Source: Ga0077555 sp033764055 (GTDB lineage Bacteria > Pseudomonadota > Alphaproteobacteria > Rhizobiales > Hyphomicrobiaceae). From it: a stretch of DNA of 64,000 nucleotides. Below, one piece after another: positions 1 to 7,464 of the stretch (position 1 is the stretch's first letter; each line of letters starts with the position of its first letter). The stretch covers positions 1 to 64,000 of the forward strand of contig JANRJI010000097.1 in assembly GCA_033764055.1 (NCBI GenBank), given 5' to 3'. Made by a program: the position numbers and the translations under genes. The notes under the pieces are model-generated. The model did no database searches, was not told the DNA's origin, and saw only the letters and a list, made by a program, of their open reading frames with translations.

Positions 1-41
1 CGCCGACGCCGCTCGACGACCGAGATCACCTCCGAGCCCAT
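1..41 (-). CDS. IS66-family accessory transposition protein, N-terminal fragment (runs off window)
   Basis: An ATG at 41-39 opens the reading frame MGSEVISVVERRRR, which continues past the window edge. Many IS66 TnpA/OrfA proteins begin this way, with a V-E/S-V-I/V-S-G-x-E-R-R-R-R-W pattern ahead of a helix-turn-helix. Only 13 complete codons are visible, so the assignment depends on this short motif and on the IS66-like terminus at 141. In IS66 elements this small protein is needed with TnpB and TnpC for transposition. Confidence 0.45.
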   Translation of the reverse strand, partial: MGSEVISVVERRR

Positions 42-141
42 GTGCCCTACCGTACTTAAGCACGTGCATAAGGTCAGTAAGGCACCCCATCCGACGAGCC
101 CGCGCAACCCGCCAAGGCCGCAGTCGCGGACAGACGCTTAC
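1..141 (-). mobile_element. One end of an IS66-family insertion sequence (partial)
   Basis: On the minus strand a terminus begins GTAAGCG at 141-135, the usual first bases of IS66-family inverted repeats. About 100 bases inside it an ORF starts with the N-terminus typical of IS66 accessory proteins. The rest of the element lies outside the window, so neither the far end nor the 8-bp target duplication can be checked. It sits next to degraded transporter genes, which fits a region undergoing decay. The family assignment rests on two short signals only. Confidence 0.5.
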
Positions 142-351
142 CTATCAACTTGATCGCACAACGATGCAGGGCATCGGTCTTCGGCCCCGGATCGCACATC
201 TTGGCGCGCCGCGCGAATCCGAAGGGCTCGTCACGGAACAAAAAAATTATCCCCGCCTTCGACCAGCACGAGCCCATTGAGGACGCGAGACATCTGAGCT
301 TCCCTGGAGGCCGTTCTCGGCATCCTCTGCAAGCATGTTTGTTGCCTCGGG
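142..351. other. Intergenic or eroded sequence between IS66 end and phnE
   Basis: No convincing intact gene is visible. The minus frame contains a short stretch reading RVLNGLVLVEGG near 255-290, which faintly recalls the C-terminus of a short-chain dehydrogenase, and then stops. It may be debris of a gene cut by the adjacent IS element, but there is too little to assign. Confidence 0.3.
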
Positions 352-1173
352 TCAGATGATGAATTTCCTCACCCGCGCTGTAGCCCATTCGCTGATGACC
401 ACGGTCGCCAGGATGATGAGCAGGATGACCGACACCTGCGGCCAGGCCAGCGTGTTCAAAGAGGCCTCGAGCGCGAGGCCGAGGCCGCCAGCTCCGACGA
501 GGCCGAGGACCGTCGACTCACGAATGTTGATGTCCCATCGAAACACCGAGATGGTAGCGAAAGCCGGCAGGATCTGCGGGACGATGCCGTAGACGATCAC
601 CTGCGCTTCCGACGCCCCGGTCGCCCGGATCGCCTCGACTTGCCGCTCGTCGATCTCCTCGATCGCCTCGTAGAGAAGCTTGCCGATGAAGCCGATCGAA
701 CGCAGCGCGATAGCGATAATTCCGGCGAGCACGCCCGGCCCCAGCACCGCGACCAGCAAAAGCCCCCAGATCAGCGCGTTCACCGAACGCGAGGAGACGA
801 TGACGAGCAACGCTAGCGGACGCAGGATCAACGCGCTCGGCGACGTGTTGCGGGCTGCGCCGAACGCCAAAGGCGTCGCGATGACGATGGCGATGGCAGT
901 GCCGAGCGTGGCGATGTTGATCGTGTCCCACAGCGCTCGCCAGAGTGTGTTGGCGTAGCTCCAGCGTGGCGGAAGCATGCGGCCGAAAAGGTCGGCCGCC
1001 TGCCTCGGCGCGTCCTCGACGAAGGCCCAGATGGTGCCGGCGGTCATCACACGCCAGCAGAAGATCGTGAGGGCGACGAGCACGAGCCAGCCAAACCACT
1101 CCATGAGCCGCTGTCGGCGGGTCTTCAGCTCCCAGCCGCCGACGCGGCCTTCTGGCGTCCGCATCACCGGCAT
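352..1173 (-). CDS. phnE: Phosphonate-type ABC transporter permease (PhnE family), second copy
   Basis: This 273-residue inner-membrane permease is of the PhnE family, which imports phosphonate, phosphite or phosphate-like anions with PhnC (ATPase) and PhnD (binding protein). It shows several hydrophobic segments and a C-terminal EAA-type loop, VEAIRATGAS, followed by GLVGAGGLG, typical of PhnE. The longer frame starting at 1311 adds a Ser/Pro-rich N-terminus that is antisense noise. The ATG at 1173 lies one base after the upstream permease stop (TGA-C-ATG), which indicates translational coupling. PhnE pairs are common, but here the partner ATPase is only a remnant and no PhnD is visible, so transport activity is doubtful unless supplied elsewhere. 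Confidence 0.85.
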   Translation of the reverse strand: MPVMRTPEGRVGGWELKTRRQRLMEWFGWLVLVALTIFCWRVMTAGTIWAFVEDAPRQAADLFGRMLPPRWSYANTLWRALWDTINIATLGTAIAIVIATPLAFGAARNTSPSALILRPLALLVIVSSRSVNALIWGLLLVAVLGPGVLAGIIAIALRSIGFIGKLLYEAIEEIDERQVEAIRATGASEAQVIVYGIVPQILPAFATISVFRWDINIRESTVLGLVGAGGLGLALEASLNTLAWPQVSVILLIILATVVISEWATARVRKFII

Positions 1174-1174
1174 G

Positions 1175-2008
1175 TCAGGCGAACCTCTTGCGGATCCATC
1201 CCGAAGCGTACTCGCAGGCGAGCACGATCGCGATGATGATGAGGAGGATGGCGGCGGCATTGTCGAACTCGTACCGGTCGAGTGCGGTGTTGAGTGTCGC
1301 GCCGATGCCACCCGCGCCGACGATGCCGATCACCGAAGATTCGCGGAAATTGATGTCCACCTTGTAGGCGGTGAGCCCGACTAGCCGAGGGATAACTTGG
1401 CTCGCCACCGCGTAGTCGATCACTTGCCAGAAGCCGGCCCCAGTCGCCAGAATTGCCTCGACTTGCCCCGGCGCGATCTCCTCGATGTCATCGGCGAGCA
1501 GCTTCGAGAGGAACCCGATCGTGGAAAGCGTCAGCGTGAGGAACCCGGCGAAGGGGCCGAAGCCGAACATGGCGACGAAGAAGATGGCTACAATGATGTC
1601 CTGCAGCGCACGGGATATCGCGATCACCCCGCGACAGAAGGCATAGAGCCACCAAGGCGCGATATTGCGCGCGGCGCCCAACCCAAACGGCACCGCCAGG
1701 ATCACGCCTGCGACGGTTGCCGTCATCGTCATGGTCAGACTCTCGATCATGCCCTGCTGGATGTCGCTCCAGCGCGCCGTGAAGTTTGGTGACAAGAAGC
1801 CTTCGAACAGCCGCCCGGCCCGTACCACACCCTCAGCGACGCGAGCCCAATTTACATCGATGGAGCTCAATGCAAGGTAGAGGTAGCTGGTGACGGCAAG
1901 TGCCAGAAGCCATCGCGCCCAGGCCGGTTCGATCAGGCGTGGTGGCGACCATGTCCGCCGGAGTGCCGGCACCGGTTCTGCTGCAATGCGGATCGCGCCC
2001 TCGGTCAT
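1175..2008 (-). CDS. phnE: Phosphonate-type ABC transporter permease (PhnE family), first copy
   Basis: This 277-residue PhnE-family permease has an N-terminal transmembrane helix around residues 32-50, a periplasmic stretch, then the permease core. The EAA-loop VEAILATGAG is followed by GIVGAGGIG. It is the first of two adjacent PhnE genes and is followed after one base by the second. Its start overlaps the stop of the phnC-like remnant by the ATGA pattern at 2005-2008, so the original operon order was phnC-phnE-phnE. PhnE subunits may form heterodimers. The gene is intact, while its upstream ATPase gene is not. Confidence 0.87.
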   Translation of the reverse strand: MTEGAIRIAAEPVPALRRTWSPPRLIEPAWARWLLALAVTSYLYLALSSIDVNWARVAEGVVRAGRLFEGFLSPNFTARWSDIQQGMIESLTMTMTATVAGVILAVPFGLGAARNIAPWWLYAFCRGVIAISRALQDIIVAIFFVAMFGFGPFAGFLTLTLSTIGFLSKLLADDIEEIAPGQVEAILATGAGFWQVIDYAVASQVIPRLVGLTAYKVDINFRESSVIGIVGAGGIGATLNTALDRYEFDNAAAILLIIIAIVLACEYASGWIRKRFA

Positions 2009-2196
2009 TGGGCAGCCTCAACCTTACCCACTCGAAGCCTCGGCTCGCGAGCCTCACCAGCGTTGTCTGCGCTGTCGTCCTCCACGTCGTGTTCGGCATT
2101 GCGTGCCGCGCCGGCTGCCCAGTCTTCCTCGCCGTAGATCGTCGTCAGCACGTCGGCGGTGAGGCCAGACTGCGAGCCCGCTGGGTCCGGCAGCAC
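2005..2196 (-). pseudogene. phnC: phnC-like ATPase, C-terminal remnant
   Basis: The minus frame reads LTADVLTTIYGEEDW, which matches the characteristic end of PhnC ATPases (L-T-x-x-V-L-x-x-I-Y-G-x-E/D-D/W). It is followed by about 38 poorly conserved residues and a stop overlapping the next permease start (ATGA). No Walker A, signature or Walker B motif precedes it, and the frame is closed by a stop just upstream. It is therefore only the 3' end of an ATPase gene, still translationally coupled to phnE. A GTG could start it, but a functional product is unlikely. Confidence 0.55.
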
Positions 2197-2296
2197 TGCC
2201 CGGCAGCAGCCACGTTATTGGCCAGCATGCCGCGAGCGCCGCGGTCCGGCAAGAAGATGGCGCCGATCGGATCCTGGGGGTGCTCGGTTCGCGGTG

Positions 2297-2413
2297 CGAG
2301 GCGGCGGTGAGCAGGCGATGGCGCGCCGGATCGTACAGGTGGTCGTTGACGCCGACCACGATGTCGAGCGCGGCCTCGTCCTTCACGGGCGCCGCCACGA
2401 TGACCCGCTCAAT
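2297..2413 (-). pseudogene. Glyceraldehyde-3-phosphate dehydrogenase internal fragment
   Basis: Thirty-nine codons read in frame as type I GAPDH, including RVIVAAPVKDEAALDIVVGV and NDHLYDPARHRLLTAAS. The family continues TAASCTTNC with the catalytic cysteine, but here the match ends exactly before that Cys. The fragment is joined on its 5' side to an ArsR-like N-terminus in a different frame. GAPDH paralogues sit in arsenate-resistance operons with arsR and arsJ, making 1-arseno-3-phosphoglycerate for export. The context therefore suggests a former arsenic operon (inference). Confidence 0.6.
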
Positions 2414-2499
2414 CCGCCGGCACCCGCGAGCGGCCGCAGAAGATCGACGCGCTCCTGTGACAACGCCGCGAAGCCGGCAGCGGCATCTCTTGTTTCCAT
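2414..2499 (-). pseudogene. ArsR-family regulator, N-terminal remnant
   Basis: From an ATG at 2499 the minus strand reads METRDAAAGFAAL, then SQERVDLLRPLAGAGG. This resembles the first helices of small ArsR-family repressors (M-E-x-x-x-A-x-x-A-x-x-A-L-A-Q-E-x-R-L). The similarity ends at the junction with the GAPDH fragment, so the DNA-binding helix-turn-helix is absent. It is probably the start of the repressor gene that headed the now collapsed operon. The assignment is from a short N-terminus and is moderate at best. Confidence 0.45.
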
Positions 2500-2656
2500 A
2501 ATTGTTGAATAATCGAATTGAATGACGGCGCGATGACGGCACTGCAAACCCGTTGGCGCTACGGATGAAACGTGCTGGATCGATTGTGGTGTCACATTCC
2601 TGAAATGCTGCTCGCCCACACGAGTGTGGATGGAAGGCGCTCGATGGAGGGATGTC

Positions 2657-3676
2657 GTGAAATCGACTATCAGGTTGCTTGCCGTTGCTGCACTCAGCGC
2701 GGCCTTTTCCGTGTCAGCATCGGCACAGACGAAGCTGTCCATCTACACGGCCCTGGAGAACGACCAGCTGGCCCCCTTCAAGGCCGCTATCGAGAAGGCG
2801 ACCGGCGTGCAGGTGGACTGGGTGCGCGACTCGACCGGTGTCATCACTGCCCGCTTCCTTGCTGAGAAGGCCTCACCCAAGGCCGACATGGTGCTTGGTC
2901 TCGCCGCGTCTTCGCTGCTGCTGTTCGAGAAGGAAGGCTTGCTCGAAACCTACAAGCCCGCAGCCGCCAAGTCACTGAAGCCTGCTTTCACCGATTCGAC
3001 AGAGCCTTACACCTGGACCGGCATGGACGCGTTCCTCTCGGTCGTCTGCTTCAACAAGCCGGAAGGCGAGAAGCGCAAGGCTGCGTTGCCGACGTCCTGG
3101 CAGGACCTGACCAAGCCTGAGTTCAAAGATCAGGTGGTGATGCCGCACCCGGCCTCTTCGGGCACCGGCTATCTCACCATTGCCGCCTGGATCCAGATCA
3201 TGGGCGAGCAGGCAGCGTGGGAGTACATGGACAAGCTGCACCAGAACATCGCGGTCTACACGCACTCGGGCTCGGCCCCCTGCGTGCAGGCGGCCAAGGG
3301 TGAGCGCATGACCGGCATCGGCTTCGACATGCGCGGCGCCAAGGAGAAGACCAGCGGTGCGCCAATCGAGATCGTGCTGCCGAAGGAAGGCGCTGGCTGG
3401 GATATGGAGGCGACCGCCATCGTCAAGGGTACCAAGAACCTCGACGCTGCCAAGAAGGTCGCCGACTGGATCGCCTCGAAGGAGGCGAACGAGCTTTACG
3501 GCAAGTATTACGCGATAGTCGCCCACAGCGACGTCAAGGCAGCGCCGGCGAACTATCCGACAACGGCCGAGCAGGCGATGGTGAAGAACGACTTCGCCTG
3601 GATGGCCGCCAACCGCGAGCGCATCCTGGCCGAGTGGGTCAAACGCTACGAGTCCAAGGCGCAGCCGAAGAAGTAG
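2657..3676 (+). CDS. 2-aminoethylphosphonate-type ABC transporter periplasmic binding protein (PhnS2-like)
   Basis: This periplasmic type-2 binding protein of about 339 residues delivers substrate to the ATPase and permease that follow. The GTG at 2657 is preferred because GGAGGG lies six bases upstream and the protein then begins with a clean signal peptide ending ASAQ. An ATG at 2624 would only add residues. Features shared with the putative 2-aminoethylphosphonate receptor subfamily include SIYTALENDQ at the start of the mature chain and TWTGMDAFLSVVCFN in the middle. It heads an operon with genes at 3820 and 4985. An iron-binding FbpA-type role is the main alternative, but the fused permease favours the phosphonate group. 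Confidence 0.82.
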   Translation: MKSTIRLLAVAALSAAFSVSASAQTKLSIYTALENDQLAPFKAAIEKATGVQVDWVRDSTGVITARFLAEKASPKADMVLGLAASSLLLFEKEGLLETYKPAAAKSLKPAFTDSTEPYTWTGMDAFLSVVCFNKPEGEKRKAALPTSWQDLTKPEFKDQVVMPHPASSGTGYLTIAAWIQIMGEQAAWEYMDKLHQNIAVYTHSGSAPCVQAAKGERMTGIGFDMRGAKEKTSGAPIEIVLPKEGAGWDMEATAIVKGTKNLDAAKKVADWIASKEANELYGKYYAIVAHSDVKAAPANYPTTAEQAMVKNDFAWMAANRERILAEWVKRYESKAQPKK

Positions 3677-3819
3677 GGCTGCGGCAACAATAGTAAGGAG
3701 CAGCGTGGGGAGGCCGGCGAGCGTCCCTTCGCTGTCTTTCGTTTCCGACACGTCGCTGAGCGCGGGATCGATCCGGCGCTGACTACACTCAATCGACCGG
3801 TGCCGAAAGGGCAGTCCCG

Positions 3820-4947
3820 ATGGCTTCTTTGCAGTCTGCCGCAGACGCCCCGCGCGAATTCGTCGCCGATGCGACAGGAGCTCGCCCCGTACATGTCAGC
3901 ATCGTCGACGTCTCGAAACGTTTCGGTGTGTTTCAGGCACTGAGGTCGGTCAACCTGAACATCCACGATGGCGAGTTCATCTGCTTCCTCGGACCGTCCG
4001 GCTGCGGCAAGACCACATTGCTCAGAGCCATCGCCGGCCTCGACCCGCAGTCAGAGGGCGCAATCTTCATCGGCGGACGCGACGTCTCCCGACTGCCGCC
4101 TGCGGATCGCGATTTCGGAATCGTGTTCCAGTCCTACGCGCTGTTTCCCAACCTGACCGTCGCGGCCAATGTCGGCTATGGGCTGGTCAATCGCCGGATG
4201 GGCCGCAAGGCAATCGATCATCGCGTTGCAGAGCTGCTCGAGACCGTCGGCCTCGAGGACCAGGCTTCCAAGTTTCCGGTGCAGCTTTCTGGTGGCCAGC
4301 AGCAGCGTGTCGCACTCGCGCGTGCGCTCGCCACATCGCCATCGCTCCTGCTTCTGGACGAGCCGCTGTCAGCGCTCGACGCGCGGGTGCGCGTTCGTTT
4401 GCGTGATGAGCTCAAGTCGTTGCAGCGCCGCCTGGGCCTCACGACCATCATGGTCACGCACGATCAGGAGGAAGCCATGGGTCTGGCCGACCGGATCGTC
4501 GTGATGAACCGGGGCGAGATCGAGCAGGTTGGTTCACCCGGCGAGGTCTACACTCGGCCGCATTCGGCTTTCGTCGCAGACTTCATCGGCACGATGAACT
4601 TTTTCGATGCCGAGGTCGTCGGCACGCATCAATTGCGGCTCGGCGAGACGGCGTTGGAGACCGGCGATACGATCGGCGCAGCCAAAGGGGCAAAAGTTCG
4701 TGTGGGCATCCGGCCGGAGGAGCTCAGGATCGGCGATGCCGGCAGCGGCACCAACGCGCTCAGCGGCCAAGTGCGCGGCATCAGCTTCCACGGTGGGTTC
4801 TGTCGCGTCACGCTTCTCCTCGACATCGAGCACCCACTCGAGCTTGCTGCCGACGTGCCGGCTCAGCGACTGCGCGGCATGACGCTCGCCGTGGGGCAAC
4901 CGGTTGCGGTTACGATGCCGCCCGAGCACGTGCATGTCTTCGGCTGA
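3820..4947 (+). CDS. 2-aminoethylphosphonate-type ABC transporter ATP-binding protein (PhnT2-like)
   Basis: A 375-residue cytoplasmic ATPase energising import of the ligand bound by the preceding protein. Walker A is GPSGCGKTT (about residues 66-74), the signature is LSGGQQQRVALARALA, and Walker B is LLLLDEPLSALDARVR, with the H-loop in MVTHDQEEA. A C-terminal TOBE-type domain follows from about residue 270. These features define the CUT1/iron/aminoethylphosphonate ATPase group. It lies 143 bases after the binding-protein gene. Its end is 37 bases before the chosen permease start, so the three genes form one operon. Confidence 0.88.
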   Translation: MASLQSAADAPREFVADATGARPVHVSIVDVSKRFGVFQALRSVNLNIHDGEFICFLGPSGCGKTTLLRAIAGLDPQSEGAIFIGGRDVSRLPPADRDFGIVFQSYALFPNLTVAANVGYGLVNRRMGRKAIDHRVAELLETVGLEDQASKFPVQLSGGQQQRVALARALATSPSLLLLDEPLSALDARVRVRLRDELKSLQRRLGLTTIMVTHDQEEAMGLADRIVVMNRGEIEQVGSPGEVYTRPHSAFVADFIGTMNFFDAEVVGTHQLRLGETALETGDTIGAAKGAKVRVGIRPEELRIGDAGSGTNALSGQVRGISFHGGFCRVTLLLDIEHPLELAADVPAQRLRGMTLAVGQPVAVTMPPEHVHVFG

Positions 4948-4984
4948 GGATCGCCATCCTCTCGCAGCTCTCGAGGTCGAGACC

Positions 4985-6712
4985 ATGGTCACCGCCGACA
5001 CCATCGCCAACGCATCACCTGCCGGCCGGGCGCACGGCGGCCCGGGCAGGTCGAGCACGCTGTCCGACGGGTTCACGCTCGGCCTGATGACCGCGCTGTT
5101 GCTGCTCTGGCTACTGGTCACCGTCGCCGCGCCGCTCGCGACGCTGCTTGTCAAGAGCGTGCAGAACAATAAGGGCGAGTTCGTCGGATTCGCCAACTAT
5201 GCGACCTATTTCGCCACACCGACGCTCGTCGCCTCGCTGTCGAACAGTCTGTGGATCGCTGCCGTGTCGACGGCCATCGTCATTCCGTTGGCCTTCGTCT
5301 ATGCGTACTGCCTCAAGCGTACGTGCATGCCGGTCAAGACATTGTTCCTGTCGATCGCCCTGCTGCCGATCTTCGCGCCGTCGCTACTTTCGGCGGTCTC
5401 GCTCATCTATATTTTCGGCAACCAGGGCTTCCTCAAGTCGTGGCTGATGGGCGGCGAGATCTACGGGCCTCTAGGCATCGTCATCGCGCAAGTCTTCTAT
5501 TGCTTTCCGCACGCCGTCTTGATCCTCACGACGGCGCTTGCGCTCGCCGACCAACGCCTCTACGAGGCAGCGAGTGCGCTTGGGACGAGCCGTTTGCGAA
5601 CCTTTCTGACAGTCACTCTACCTGGCGCCAAGTATGGTCTCATCAGTGCGACATTCGTAATCCTCACGCTCGTGATCACGGATTTCGGTATTGCCAAGGT
5701 GATCGGCGGACAGTTCAACGTGCTCGCAACCGACGCCTACAAACAGGTGGTCGGGCAGCAGAACTTTGCGATGGGCGCCGTCGTCGGTTTCGTGCTGCTG
5801 GTGCCAGCACTAGCGGCCTTCGTCATCGACCGCATCGTGCAGCGACGCCAAGTGTCGCTGCTGTCTGCGCGCGCGGTGCCTCTGGAGCCGAAGCCGAACA
5901 CGCTTGGCGACACGATTGCCACTGTCTACTGCATGCTGGTCGGCGGCCTCATCGTCGGCGTTATCGGCGTGGCCGTGTGGGCGTCTTTCGTCACCTACTG
6001 GCCCTATAATCTCACGCTGTCACTGAAGAACTATAACTTCGCGGAGTTTGAAGCGGCCGGGTGGGCGCCGTATTGGAACTCGCTGCTGATGTCTTCGATC
6101 GTGGCCGTTCTCGGAACCATCGTCATCTTCGTCGGCGCCTATGTCGTCGAGAAGGCGCGCGGCTTGCCCGCAGCGCGGGGTGTCATCCAACTGCTCGCCA
6201 TGGTTCCCATGGCGGTTCCCGGCCTCGTCATCGGCCTAGCCTACGTGTTCTTCATCAACGCACCGTGGAATCCGCTCGGCTTCCTCTATGGCACCATTGC
6301 GGTTCTGGCGATCAATTCGATCGCCCACTTCTACACGGTAGCCCACATCACCGCCGCCACGGCGCTGAAGCAGATCGATCCCGAGTTCGAATCGGTCGGT
6401 GCCTCCCTCAAGGTTCCGGTGCACACCACGTTCCTGCGCGTGACCGTACCGATCTGCACGCCGACGCTTCTGGACATCGCCGTCTATCTGTTCGTCAACG
6501 CCATGACGACCGTATCGGCCGTGATCTTCCTCTATGGTGCCCACACCAAGCTCGCCGCCATCTCCATCGTCCACATGGACGAGGCCGGAATGTCCGCTGC
6601 CGCGGCAGCTATGGCTACTCTGGTCCTGTTGACGGCTCTTGCAGTCAAACTTGCCCACATCGGTCTGGATCGCCTGGTCTTCGGGAAGCTCCAAGCCTGG
6701 CGGGGCCGATAG
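4985..6712 (+). CDS. 2-aminoethylphosphonate-type ABC transporter permease, two fused permease domains (PhnU2-like)
   Basis: A 575-residue inner-membrane protein containing two tandem BPD-type permease domains. Each half has about six hydrophobic helices and an EAA loop: YEAASALGTS in the first half and FESVGASLKV in the second. Fused permeases occur in FbpB/ThiP and in the PhnU2 subfamily, and the neighbouring binding protein points to the latter. The ATG at 4985 starts a short polar leader before the first helix. The longer frame from 4904 would overlap the ATPase gene. It is the last gene of the importer operon, with no gene close downstream on this strand. Confidence 0.86.
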   Translation: MVTADTIANASPAGRAHGGPGRSSTLSDGFTLGLMTALLLLWLLVTVAAPLATLLVKSVQNNKGEFVGFANYATYFATPTLVASLSNSLWIAAVSTAIVIPLAFVYAYCLKRTCMPVKTLFLSIALLPIFAPSLLSAVSLIYIFGNQGFLKSWLMGGEIYGPLGIVIAQVFYCFPHAVLILTTALALADQRLYEAASALGTSRLRTFLTVTLPGAKYGLISATFVILTLVITDFGIAKVIGGQFNVLATDAYKQVVGQQNFAMGAVVGFVLLVPALAAFVIDRIVQRRQVSLLSARAVPLEPKPNTLGDTIATVYCMLVGGLIVGVIGVAVWASFVTYWPYNLTLSLKNYNFAEFEAAGWAPYWNSLLMSSIVAVLGTIVIFVGAYVVEKARGLPAARGVIQLLAMVPMAVPGLVIGLAYVFFINAPWNPLGFLYGTIAVLAINSIAHFYTVAHITAATALKQIDPEFESVGASLKVPVHTTFLRVTVPICTPTLLDIAVYLFVNAMTTVSAVIFLYGAHTKLAAISIVHMDEAGMSAAAAAMATLVLLTALAVKLAHIGLDRLVFGKLQAWRGR

Positions 6713-7033
6713 GGGGCACTTCGCGAGATCCCGTCACCGCCGCCGCCCAGCTCAATACCACTCGTCGGCTGGGAGCTGACCGGCCCAATTTCAGCTCATC
6801 CCGGAACACGGGGCAAGTCGGTGCCGGTCCTTTCTGATTGTCGTCGAGCCTACGGAGGGTGCCGATAACGATCAACCGCTATCAAGCCGTGCGCGCCACG
6901 ACCGCGACCGAGCTGGCCGGGAACGGGTCTCGCGACGGCCGCCAGCCGCACGTGCAGCCGCCGTCGGCACGGAGTTGCCGCAGCGGCATTGGACCCCCGC
7001 GCAGGGAGCGCCAGAGGGCGGGACGTCAACCGA
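6713..7033. other. Intergenic stretch without recognised gene
   Basis: Both strands were read. No frame here resembles a known protein and no strong hairpin terminator stands out after the permease gene. It separates two convergent transcription units. Confidence 0.4.
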
Positions 7034-7219
7034 TCAAGCGGTGGGCGCGGCAACAGCCTTGGCACCGTATCGGCGACCAGCCAGCTTCTTCGCGCGCACG
7101 CGGGCCGCGATGGTCGTGCCGCGAGAGCTCGTGGCCTTCTTCGGCGGTGCGGCCCGCTTGGCCTTGCGCTTGATCTTCATCGTGTTGCGCATCGAGCGCG
7201 AGCCGCGGGCGGCGGGCAT
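7034..7219 (-). CDS. Small very basic alanine/lysine/arginine-rich protein
   Basis: A 61-residue ORF with a good ribosome-binding site (AGGAG eight bases before ATG 7219). The product starts MPAARGSRSMRNTMKIKRKA and is rich in Lys, Arg and Ala throughout with no acidic residues, so its predicted charge is strongly positive. Such composition suggests nucleic-acid binding like histone H1-type tails, but no family is recognised. The next gene on this strand (P450) ends 245 bases upstream, so it may have its own promoter. It could also be a chance ORF in GC-rich DNA; the RBS and consistent composition argue mildly against that. Confidence 0.4.
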   Translation of the reverse strand: MPAARGSRSMRNTMKIKRKAKRAAPPKKATSSRGTTIAARVRAKKLAGRRYGAKAVAAPTA

Positions 7220-7464
7220 GTTGGAGCTCCTGGCATCTTGGCTGTCGGCCGGCAGCACTAGCCGGGAACGCTGCGAGGCACAAGGCGGAAGTGGAGCGAG
7301 GCAGGGCCCACGGTCGGCCGCCGGCCGGGCAATGCAAGTCTCGGCTTCCCGGAGGCAGCGATCACGGCAGGCGATTGCCGGGAGGGCGGTCCTTTCCTCC
7401 GTCGCGACCGCGCCGGGCGGCCGTGCCTTGGCTCGAGGTCGTGCTTCGAGTCACCCTCAGGCCG

